Assembly (NCBI RefSeq): GCF_001021975.1
Contig: NZ_CP009928.1
Location: 4,096,001-4,160,000 of the forward strand
Length of the DNA: 64,000 nt
Direction of reading: 5' to 3'
Origin: Chryseobacterium gallinarum
GTDB lineage: Bacteria > Bacteroidota > Bacteroidia > Flavobacteriales > Weeksellaceae
Shown: in pieces, positions 55,707 through 63,289 of the stretch
Layout: every line of letters starts with the position of its first letter
How positions within the stretch are numbered: the first letter of the stretch is position 1
Notes under the pieces: model-generated
The model's input: the letters and a program-made list of their open reading frames with translations, nothing else
What the model was told of the DNA's origin: nothing
Databases searched by the model: none
Made by a program: the position numbers and the translations under genes

Positions 55707-55838
55707 TTATATACACTGAGCATTGCAGGTTGCCGCAACAATAGAAAACTTCCCTGCCTGTTGCTGACTTGATTTTTTAGTTGCTTCATCCAAAAGGATT
55801 ACTGTTTCTTTTGAGAATTTTAATGTTTTTGTTTTCAT
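55707..55838 (-). CDS. Lanthipeptide precursor A1 (no GG)
   Basis: 43 residues, ATG at 55838, first of the series in transcription order. Leader MKTKTLKFSKETVILLDEAT, then KKSSQQQAGKFSIVAATCNA and QCI. Two Cys with T-CNAQ-C and several Ser upstream. The usual GG is replaced by AG in QQQAGK. Shortest and least like the others; possibly the most divergent product. Confidence 0.72.
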   Translation of the reverse strand: MKTKTLKFSKETVILLDEATKKSSQQQAGKFSIVAATCNAQCI

Positions 55839-55929
55839 ATGTAATAATTTTATGGGTTTGTGATTGTCTTAAGTTATATTGAAAAGAGATTTTTCTTTAC
55901 AGTCCACACAGGCTTATGTTCATTCTTTC

Positions 55930-55982
55930 TTCATTCAAGGGCCACTTCTTTTTTTAGAACTTGGATGTTTTTTATTTTATGG
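55930..55982 (-). pseudogene. Decayed lanthipeptide precursor leader
   Basis: Upstream of A1 the minus strand reads CATAAAAT, AAAACAT, then AAGTTCTAAAAAAAGAAGTG and CCTTGAATGAAG. It aligns with the start of A1 (CATAAAAT, AAAAC, AATTCTCAAAAGAAACAGTA, CCTTTTGGATGAAG) after short deletions. There is no ATG in place and stops follow. I read it as the remnant of an eighth precursor gene. Confidence 0.4.
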
Positions 55983-56343
55983 TTTGATAATTTATAGTTA
56001 ATGATAATGACTTTATACTCAGAAAAAATGGTTACCATCTAATATTTACACATTATTATAATTAAAATTAAACAACATTATAGATGAGATAATACCATTA
56101 TTAACAAACTATGATTAAACTAATAATAATTTTATATGCTTTTTATTGAACATTGTAAAGCTACAATGAATTGTCTATTACATTATTATAATTTAATATT
56201 TTTAAATTTCATAATTCCCATAAAAGTGATATATTAAAAATAAACCATAAAAAAAAGCTATTAATTTATTTTATTATTCAAAAAACAGATAACAAGTAAA
56301 AAAATTTCAAAAAATTAATAACACATTGTATTTTTTTAGAAAC
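55983..56343. promoter_or_regulatory. AT-rich leader upstream of the lanthipeptide operon
   Basis: No gene is visible in about 360 bases. The 14-base sequence ACATTATTATAATT occurs twice (56050-56063 and 56180-56193), 130 bases apart. No clear TAnnTTTG box for the minus strand was found, so the operon promoter is not located. Confidence 0.4.
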
Positions 56344-56344
56344 A

Positions 56345-56379
56345 AAAAAGACTGATATACATTATACCAGTCTTTTTTA
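56345..56379. terminator. Terminator after the T6SS-linked lipoprotein gene
   Basis: AAAAAGACTG and CAGTCTTTTT form a ten-base stem with A and T runs on both sides, 17 bases past the stop codon. It separates the T6SS fragment from the lanthipeptide region. Confidence 0.85.
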
Positions 56380-56395
56380 TCAGAAAAATAAAGTC

Positions 56396-57325
56396 TTACT
56401 TCACAAAAGAATTATACGAATTGAGTACCGATTCATAAGAAGAATCCATCTGCTGGATATCATTATCGGGAATTTTACCCGCTTCTTTTGAATCTCTGAT
56501 CAGTTTCCTGTAATGATCTACAAAGTTGGCAGCTGCTTTATTGAAGTTTTCAAACTGAGTTTTTTTATAAGCATACTGCTGGCCTTTAACATTAAAATCC
56601 ATTTTTGAATTGGCTTCCACCAACCTGGCAAATTCGTCATATTTTTTCTGGGCTTCTGCTTCATTAAACTTCCCTGCATATTGCTTTCCTAAAAGTTCAA
56701 TAACCGAGTCCAGGGAATTCATCACATTTTTAGATGAGATAATATACTCTTTCATCGGATGGTCTTTCAAAACCACTTCTTCTGCAGCATCTGTAGCAGG
56801 TTTTATTTTTGCTATCACATTTTCTCCTGCAGTATATAAAGCATCAGCATCAGTTTCTATTTCTTTTTTGATAGCCTCTGCCTTAGCTCCCTTATCGTCT
56901 TTATAGTCTTCAGAATTCATATAGGATTTAAGTTCTTCAAACTTTTTCTCTATATTCTCCTTCCTGGTTTTGTAGGTATTAAAATCTGCTTCAATAGCAG
57001 CTTTGTCTTTTCCAAACCCTGAAGGAATTTCTTTAATCTTAGAAAGCGTATAATCCATTGAACTGGTAATAATAGGCATAATTAGTACATTTCCTCCTTT
57101 GGATTTAACGACTGCCTCTTCCGTGTATTTTAAGATGCTTTCAATCTGCCTGGACGTATTTTTATAGGAGTCTACAAAATTATTATTGAAATCAATGACA
57201 GAATTTGCTTCTGCTTCTCCGCCAAGATTTAAAACGGTATTGCCCATCTTGCCGGCCCCTTTTTTACAACTTATAGCAGTAGCTGTCAGAGACAAAGCCA
57301 TTGCCAATACTATAATCTTCTTCAT
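56396..57325 (-). CDS. YiiG/DUF3829-like lipoprotein
   Basis: 309 residues with lipobox TATAISC (Cys20) and a long, mostly helical mature part rich in Lys and Glu (SVIDFNNNFVDSYKNTSRQI, ENIEKKFEELKSYMNSEDYK, KMDFNVKGQQYAYKKTQFEN). These features fit the YiiG/DUF3829 family of outer-membrane lipoproteins. Its position 15 bases after tssF suggests a link to the secretion apparatus, perhaps in an anchoring role; that is inference. Confidence 0.65.
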   Translation of the reverse strand: MKKIIVLAMALSLTATAISCKKGAGKMGNTVLNLGGEAEANSVIDFNNNFVDSYKNTSRQIESILKYTEEAVVKSKGGNVLIMPIITSSMDYTLSKIKEIPSGFGKDKAAIEADFNTYKTRKENIEKKFEELKSYMNSEDYKDDKGAKAEAIKKEIETDADALYTAGENVIAKIKPATDAAEEVVLKDHPMKEYIISSKNVMNSLDSVIELLGKQYAGKFNEAEAQKKYDEFARLVEANSKMDFNVKGQQYAYKKTQFENFNKAAANFVDHYRKLIRDSKEAGKIPDNDIQQMDSSYESVLNSYNSFVK

Positions 57326-57340
57326 ATCTTTTTTGTTTTA

Positions 57341-59224
57341 TTACATATCCTGAAATTCAACATCTTCATTAGTGATCTTTACCACATATTCAATACCATC
57401 TATCGCTTTTGCAATGATCTGGTTTCTGAGGATGTTGGCCATGTTTTCCCAATAGGCCCTTCCGTAAAAAGAGTAATTTTGCGGAATAATCTCCACTTCT
57501 ACCGTTCTTACAAAACCTTCTTTCGGTTTATTGCTGATCATGGTCCCTCTCCTTACCCTTACCTCCCGCATTTCATCTTTCAGAACCATACGGCAATAGT
57601 TTTTGACATCCTCCAGGGAAATAATTTTATCTCTGGTAGTCAGGGCATATTTATAAGCCTGAATACTGTCTGTACCTTTCTGCTCTTCTGCTCCGCCTAA
57701 GGTTTCGGTAAGCAGTACTACAGTCTGTGATTTCAACTGATTGGAAAGCTCTGTCCCCGGACGCATGTGGTTGGCCAGTGTACAATGGGTAACCCAGAAT
57801 GAAGCATATGTATGATCCGTTTTTTCTACCGGTTCCATGATGACATAGTTCAGCTCCTGCCGGATGTTTCTTTTGGCATTATTGACTTTTTGTACCATCG
57901 ATTTCATCTTATCTGACATTTCGCTGAGAACTCCTTTTACATTATCTCTGTTGAGTAAAGAAAATGCTGCAATTTCATCCCTTGTCAGTTCCAGGACATT
58001 GGCAATCATATCTACGGCATTCCTGTTGGTAAAACGTTCCATGCCGCCTTTCCTTACCGTAAACAACCCTTTTTTAAGGTCGTCTGCAGGAGTAAAAGGG
58101 ATTTCTGAATATTTTCTTCCGTCACCATCCTGAACCTCATCTACATAAAGGAAATGTTCCCCTTCATCTGTTACTAAAGGAATATTATTTCCCATAATAT
58201 CCAGGCTGTATTCAGTTTTCTTCCATCCCCTGTTGTAAATTGGAAAAGCATTCAATACAAATGAAAAGTTATCGAGAATTTCTGCAGAAAACTGAGGCGG
58301 AAACTCAAATGTAAGCCATAAATATTTTTTATTATCTAAATACCTTACAATTTCTTCTTTTTCGGCAAGGAAGTCAAGATTCTGCGGCAGTTGTCCGGGT
58401 TCAGAAAATAAAGAACTGGAAATTCCTGTAATTTCGATAAATTTATGACGGTATATACTTTTAATATCTTCAATCACTTTGTTCCGGATAGACTGTTCCC
58501 GGAACATCTGCTCATATCCCTCCGCGTGATTTTCGGTAAGGTAGCTTAATCCTTCTCTCACAAATAAAGGATTCCCATTGCTGGTAACCGTAATGTAAGG
58601 CAGGAGCTTATACACAAAATCCAGGTGTTCAAATGCAGGGTTAGAACAGAAAATACTTATATATTTTGGGAAATTTTCACTTATATATTTACTGACATCA
58701 ATTCCCACGGTAATCTTCCTGTAATCTTCAGGTCTTCCTTGAAATCTGGCAATAGGAATTTTATTAAACCTGTCATCTATGCTATAGCAGGTATTTCCTA
58801 CGAACATGATGGAAGTATGCACTTTATTGATCCTTACGTTCCCTATGGGAGTAAAAGGAATGTTTACCTGCTTGTCAGATTCTGATTTGATCGTTGATGT
58901 CATTTGCTTCCGGAAGAAAAATTCCGTGTGCTCCAATAAAATTTCAGAAGACTCATAAGGCTGCGTAAAAGCAACGGCATGAGCAGGAATAGGATGGGTA
59001 TAGATGGATGGCGTAAGAAGTTTGGCCAGCTTTTCTAAAATCCGGGCATTTACTGTTTGTATTTCATTATTCGCTTTAAAAACTTCCGTACTGAATGCAT
59101 CAATCAATAGCTTTACAAAAGGATCCAGAGATTGTGGACTTTTTAATCCCCAAACCTTGGTCGCATTCTGGAGCATTCTGGCTTTTACAGATTCTTTGGA
59201 ATAAATATTCTGATCTAAATTCAT
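57341..59224 (-). CDS. tssF: Type VI secretion system baseplate subunit TssF
   Basis: 627 residues. The N-terminal half has LLIDAFSTEVFKANNEIQ and LEKLAKLLTPSIYTHPIPAH, the recurring opening of TssF/VasA proteins, and FYGRAYWENMANILRNQIIA closes the C-terminus. It forms the wedge of the T6SS baseplate with TssE, TssG and TssK. Here only a gp25-type partner (23 bases upstream) and a lipoprotein gene accompany it; no VgrG, Hcp, sheath or ClpV gene is visible. Subtype iii of Bacteroidota is expected from taxonomy. Confidence 0.82.
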   Translation of the reverse strand: MNLDQNIYSKESVKARMLQNATKVWGLKSPQSLDPFVKLLIDAFSTEVFKANNEIQTVNARILEKLAKLLTPSIYTHPIPAHAVAFTQPYESSEILLEHTEFFFRKQMTSTIKSESDKQVNIPFTPIGNVRINKVHTSIMFVGNTCYSIDDRFNKIPIARFQGRPEDYRKITVGIDVSKYISENFPKYISIFCSNPAFEHLDFVYKLLPYITVTSNGNPLFVREGLSYLTENHAEGYEQMFREQSIRNKVIEDIKSIYRHKFIEITGISSSLFSEPGQLPQNLDFLAEKEEIVRYLDNKKYLWLTFEFPPQFSAEILDNFSFVLNAFPIYNRGWKKTEYSLDIMGNNIPLVTDEGEHFLYVDEVQDGDGRKYSEIPFTPADDLKKGLFTVRKGGMERFTNRNAVDMIANVLELTRDEIAAFSLLNRDNVKGVLSEMSDKMKSMVQKVNNAKRNIRQELNYVIMEPVEKTDHTYASFWVTHCTLANHMRPGTELSNQLKSQTVVLLTETLGGAEEQKGTDSIQAYKYALTTRDKIISLEDVKNYCRMVLKDEMREVRVRRGTMISNKPKEGFVRTVEVEIIPQNYSFYGRAYWENMANILRNQIIAKAIDGIEYVVKITNEDVEFQDM

Positions 59225-59247
59225 AAGTTTTGGTGCTGTTTGACATA

Positions 59248-59688
59248 TTAATCAATAGACATCGGACTGAGGAACAGTTCAGTTGAAAAACTGAAACGCT
59301 CTCCGGTTGCCTCCATCTTAGCATTGATGGCAATTCTTACTTTCTTTTTGATTTCGGTGTGTTCTTTAGTATCGTAGCTATGTTCTACAAATTGTATATG
59401 GGCATCAATCTGGGGATTGATAATCCGTGGCTCATATTCCTGAATTTGTCTTTTAAGGCTTTTAATAAAAACACTTTCCCAGATGGCGCTTGTCACCCCG
59501 TTATCGAATTCCAGGTTCCAGACATCATTTCCGTAGTTTTCATCGTATCTGTTTTCACCTTTTTTGGTGGTGATCAGCAGCATGATATTGTGAGCGATGC
59601 TTTCCCCCATATCGCAGGTATCGATACTTCCGCCTTCTGTCATCAGAGTAGATGGTACGAAGGGCATTCTGTAATTTGGTGTATCCAT
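59248..59688 (-). CDS. tssE: gp25/TssE-like baseplate protein
   Basis: 146 residues from the ATG at 59688; the two-codon extension begins with TTG. The gp25 lysozyme-like baseplate fold is suggested by ESIAHNIMLLITTKKGENRY, the conserved ENYGNDVWNLEFDNG and ARIAINAKME-like VRIAINAKMEATGERF. It would join TssF in the baseplate. It is the first gene of the T6SS fragment. Confidence 0.8.
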   Translation of the reverse strand: MDTPNYRMPFVPSTLMTEGGSIDTCDMGESIAHNIMLLITTKKGENRYDENYGNDVWNLEFDNGVTSAIWESVFIKSLKRQIQEYEPRIINPQIDAHIQFVEHSYDTKEHTEIKKKVRIAINAKMEATGERFSFSTELFLSPMSID

Positions 59689-59799
59689 AGTCAACTTCTA
59701 ATTTTTACTTCATGGTCATGTTTACTTAAAAACGAAATACCAAAATACGCATTTTCACTAAATAATTGTTATAATACCTTAAATAATATTCAAAAAACA

Positions 59800-59832
59800 G
59801 GGCTTTCCAATATACATTGAAAGCCCTATTAT
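59800..59832 (-). terminator. Terminator after the APC permease gene
   Basis: GGGCTTTC and GAAAGCCC form an eight-base stem around a loop; minus-strand T residues follow. It lies 17 bases past the permease stop. Confidence 0.8.
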
Positions 59833-59848
59833 TATATGTATCTGTACG

Positions 59849-61258
59849 TTAGTCCGCAGTTTTCCTGTTGATAAGATAATACACCGGAAGTCCCAGCAAA
59901 ACCATTAAAAATCCCGGCCATGTATATTGTTGCTTATAAATTAAAAGTAAAATACAAAAACCCGTTCCTATAACCAGATAAACAATGGGCGTCACGGGAT
60001 ACAGCCATGTTTTATAAGGTCTCTCCAGCTCAGGCTGTTTCCTTCTTAAATGAATCACTCCGAAAACGGTAATCATATAAAACAAAACGATTACAAAAGA
60101 GATCATATCCAAAAGATTGCCATATTGCCCGCTCAGACATAAAACAGAAGCCCAGATCCCCTGCATCCATAAAGCATTTTCAGGTACATCATTTTTATTA
60201 TTCCTGATTGCCGAAGCAAAGAACATCCCATCTTTTGCCATTGTCTGGAAAACCCTTGCCCCTGCAAGGATAAGCCCATTGTCACATCCAAATGTAGATA
60301 TCATAACCAATAAAGCAATGATAATGGTTCCGGCACTTCCGAAAATATTCTGGGAGGCAGCTACTGCAACTCTGTCATTGGCAGCAAAGGCAATCCCGTC
60401 CCTGTCTAAGGCATTGAGATAGATAAAATTCACTGCAATATATAAAAGCATCACAGCGGAAGTACCATAAATCATTGATTTTACGACATTTCTCTTCGGA
60501 TTATCTATTTCTCCTGACACAAAGGTTACACTTTCCCACGCAACAGAACTGAAAACAGACCCTACCATTGCGGCTGCAATACCTCCCAATAGAGTCATTC
60601 CCCCGATAGGTTCCCAACCTTCTGTAAGGAAATTTCCATGTAAATCTTTTTTAAGGTTATTGAATGAATCAGTGCCTAAGCTAAAGTTTTCGGATAAATG
60701 TGAAACATCTACCAGGATAAATCCTGCAGCAATAAGCCCTAGCAATGCCACAATTTTAGATCCTGTGAAAATATTCTGAAGGAGTTTACCACTTTCCACC
60801 CCTCTTGTATTAATATAGGTCAGCAAAAGGATAACTGCAATCGCCAGGATCTGAATCCAGGTAATTTTGAATTCTCCGCTTTGAAAAATAGGCGCGGCAT
60901 CATTCAAAGAAGGAACTAAATAGGCTGTAAATTTTCCAAATGCCATTGCTACTGCCGCAATTGTTCCTGTTTGTATCACTGTAAACAGCCCCCACCCGTA
61001 CAGAAAGCCCATCCTTCTTCCAAAAATCTCTTTGAGATAGGTATATTGCCCGCCGGCTTTAGGAAACAACGCAGACAATTCCCCATAACTTATGGCTGCT
61101 GCTACCGTCATTATTCCCGTGATCACCCACACCACGATAAGCCAGTATCCTGATCCCAGGTTACGCATCATATCAGCGCTTACAATAAAGATCCCGCTTC
61201 CGATCATAGACCCCATTACCAGCATAATAGCGTCCCAAAGTTTCAGTTTTTTTTGCAT
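59849..61258 (-). CDS. APC-family amino acid permease
   Basis: 469 residues from the ATG at 61258; the extension to a TTG two codons up is rejected. Twelve predicted membrane helices. The first has the consensus MLVMGSMIGSGIFIV (unwound substrate-binding GSGIF), a second loop AISYGELSALFPKAGGQY. LAT/AGT-like members exchange or import amino acids. The specific amino acid is unknown. Single gene with its own terminator. Confidence 0.9.
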   Translation of the reverse strand: MQKKLKLWDAIMLVMGSMIGSGIFIVSADMMRNLGSGYWLIVVWVITGIMTVAAAISYGELSALFPKAGGQYTYLKEIFGRRMGFLYGWGLFTVIQTGTIAAVAMAFGKFTAYLVPSLNDAAPIFQSGEFKITWIQILAIAVILLLTYINTRGVESGKLLQNIFTGSKIVALLGLIAAGFILVDVSHLSENFSLGTDSFNNLKKDLHGNFLTEGWEPIGGMTLLGGIAAAMVGSVFSSVAWESVTFVSGEIDNPKRNVVKSMIYGTSAVMLLYIAVNFIYLNALDRDGIAFAANDRVAVAASQNIFGSAGTIIIALLVMISTFGCDNGLILAGARVFQTMAKDGMFFASAIRNNKNDVPENALWMQGIWASVLCLSGQYGNLLDMISFVIVLFYMITVFGVIHLRRKQPELERPYKTWLYPVTPIVYLVIGTGFCILLLIYKQQYTWPGFLMVLLGLPVYYLINRKTAD

Positions 61259-61378
61259 AGTCAAGTATAGGCATCAAATATAAACAAATATGCTATTGAT
61301 TTTGAATTTTATTACAAGTTTGCCAAAGTATATCGTTTTTATTAACATATTAACGATTTATGATTCAATTTTAATTAG

Positions 61379-61386
61379 TACTTTTG
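61379..61386 (+). promoter_or_regulatory. -7 element overlapping the alternative TTG start
   Basis: TACTTTTG matches TAnnTTTG. Because the TTG at 61384 lies inside this box, it cannot be the true start; the ATG at 61402 is preferred. A convincing -33 box is missing. Confidence 0.4.
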
Positions 61387-61401
61387 AAAAAAATATTAAA
61401 A

Positions 61402-61911
61402 ATGAAATTCAAAGCTCTATTATTTGCAGCAGCTGTAAGTATTTCTACTGTAGCATTTGCTCAGGAGACATCAACAGTTGGCCCTCCTGAAGGAAAAGCC
61501 CTGGCAGGTGATACTTATGGAGGGGGAATCGCCTCATCGGCAGAGTCTAAAGCAATTACCGTTAACCAATTAAGTAAAAAGCTTAAAGCAGACAACAAAA
61601 AGGCTGAAAATATTGTCGTTAAAGGAAAAGTTACGGATGTATGCGAGAAAAAAGGCTGCTGGCTTACGATTCAGACGGAAGATAACTCCAGGTTTTTTGT
61701 AAAAATGAAAGACTATGCATTCTTCGTACCAACAGCTTTAAAAGGTAAAAATGTAGTACTGGAAGGAAATGCTGAAAGAAAAGTGATTTCTGTAAATGAG
61801 CAAAAACATTATGCAGAGGATGCTAAAAAACCTCAGTCTGAGATTGATGCTATCACCCAGCCTAAGGAAGAAGTACGATTCGTAGCCAACGGGATAAAGG
61901 TGGTTCAGTAA
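61402..61911 (+). CDS. DUF4920 exported protein
   Basis: 169 residues from the ATG at 61402 (MKFKALLFAAAVSISTVAFA, then QETS). The mature domain has KNIVVKGKVTDVCEKKGCWL, the nucleic-acid-like OB-fold pattern of DUF4920, with a Cys pair (CEKKGC) followed by KMKDYAFFVPTALKGK. Proposed periplasmic role in this family is unclear; the Cys pair hints at redox or metal binding. Confidence 0.8.
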   Translation: MKFKALLFAAAVSISTVAFAQETSTVGPPEGKALAGDTYGGGIASSAESKAITVNQLSKKLKADNKKAENIVVKGKVTDVCEKKGCWLTIQTEDNSRFFVKMKDYAFFVPTALKGKNVVLEGNAERKVISVNEQKHYAEDAKKPQSEIDAITQPKEEVRFVANGIKVVQ

Positions 61912-61966
61912 ACATCTGAATAATTATAAAAACAGACCTGTTTTAAGAGCAGAATAGTATAAAAGC

Positions 61967-61997
61967 AAATGCGGCAATCGGAGATTGCCGCATTTTT
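61967..61997. terminator. Bidirectional terminator between the DUF4920 and M14 genes
   Basis: AAATGCGGCAATC and GATTGCCGCATTT form a 13-base stem with T-rich ends; it overlaps the stop codon of the M14 gene. Confidence 0.85.
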
Positions 61998-63105
61998 AGT
62001 CTTCTATCGTAAAATCCATTACCGCATCCAGTTTCGGATATTTCGAGGCAGAAACAAATTTTTTCCCGGTACAGTCTATTTCTTTCCAGCCTTTTCTTTT
62101 TTTAACGTCTCCTACTTCCATTACGAAAGGGACAAAAGAAATCTCATCTTTACCTTCTTCTATTACTTCCCTGTACTGAACTGCAATATCCAGGATACAT
62201 TCATGGTCTGTATTCAGTTTTACATTCCTGTAAATGATATCATAATGGGTTTCTTTATTTTCCGGTATTTCAAGATAGTTTTCCCAGCCTGTAGTATCAG
62301 AATTCAGATCACCGATGGCTTTTAAAGCATAATAAAGTGCAATAGTGTAATATTTTCTGGTTCCTTTTCTTGTATAATCATCTACAAAATGCCCGCCTTC
62401 AAATAAGATAGTTGGTATGCCTGCTTTTATAAAATTATCTCCGGTGGAAGTCGGATAAAATTCATCAGAATACCTTCCGATCTGATCAGGAATTATTTCT
62501 TTTAAATGGTTATATACCCTTCCGATAACTGCCATACATTTTTTCCTGTTTTCAGTAATGGTACGTTCCACATTTTCTGAAGGGGCCAGGAAAGAAAGCG
62601 TAGCCGGATGAATCCCGTCAGTGGTAAAAATGGTTCTTTGCTCATGCAGGTTCAGAGCATAGTCATATTTTTTGGCAGCGGCGGTTTGTTTGAGGAATTT
62701 AATCTCCTTGCTGGCTTCATTATGAAAATCTCTGTTCAGGTCTATATCAGCTGCATTCAGTCTCGTCCATTTTTCCGATCCGTCGGGATTCAGCATAAAA
62801 ATAAAGTCTAGGCTGATTTTGCTGAACAAATCCTCTTTTATTTCAAGAGCTTTATCCAGGCTTATTAATAAATCCAGCATTGCATGGGTAGCGTTGGATT
62901 CATTTCCGTGCATTTGCGACCAGGCTAATACCTGAATTGTTCCGGTTCCGATACTTAACTTATAAATTGGCTTATTCAAGTATGATGTTCCGATTTCCTG
63001 AATATAATCGCTGAGATTCTGCCGTAGGTAAGAAAATAATTTTTCAGGAGAAATATAGCGATTAGAGAAATTAGGGTTTTGAGAATAGATCTGTTCAAAA
63101 TTCAT
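61996..63105 (-). CDS. M14-family zinc carboxypeptidase
   Basis: 369 residues from the ATG at 63105; upstream in-frame ATGs add an unlikely tail. Zinc and substrate residues: MHGNESN (His, Glu), NRDF (Arg), NLHEQR (second His) and the catalytic Glu in LFEGGHF. No signal peptide is visible, so it may act in the cytoplasm or be exported by another route; M14 peptidases of this short type trim peptides or cell-wall stem peptides. Confidence 0.85.
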   Translation of the reverse strand: MNFEQIYSQNPNFSNRYISPEKLFSYLRQNLSDYIQEIGTSYLNKPIYKLSIGTGTIQVLAWSQMHGNESNATHAMLDLLISLDKALEIKEDLFSKISLDFIFMLNPDGSEKWTRLNAADIDLNRDFHNEASKEIKFLKQTAAAKKYDYALNLHEQRTIFTTDGIHPATLSFLAPSENVERTITENRKKCMAVIGRVYNHLKEIIPDQIGRYSDEFYPTSTGDNFIKAGIPTILFEGGHFVDDYTRKGTRKYYTIALYYALKAIGDLNSDTTGWENYLEIPENKETHYDIIYRNVKLNTDHECILDIAVQYREVIEEGKDEISFVPFVMEVGDVKKRKGWKEIDCTGKKFVSASKYPKLDAVMDFTIED

Positions 63106-63289
63106 TTTACAAATTTTACAAGAATCAAATTTAGCCATTTTAAAGCATAAAATATCGATTAACATTTGTAAATAAGAGCAAAAAAGCGAAATTTCTTCGT
63201 TTTTACAAAGTTAAATTGGTATTTACAAGAGACTATTGCTTAATCTTCAATTGAAAACAAATAGATAACATTTGTAATTTTATTAAACA

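Noticed and set aside
54427..55838. CRISPR-like array suggested by repeated DNA
   Set aside because: The repeats are the leader-coding parts of precursor genes, of varying spacing and in frame, not direct repeats with unique spacers.
61384..61401. TTG start for the DUF4920 gene
   Set aside because: The TTG sits inside a TAnnTTTG box; the ATG at 61402 gives a normal signal peptide.
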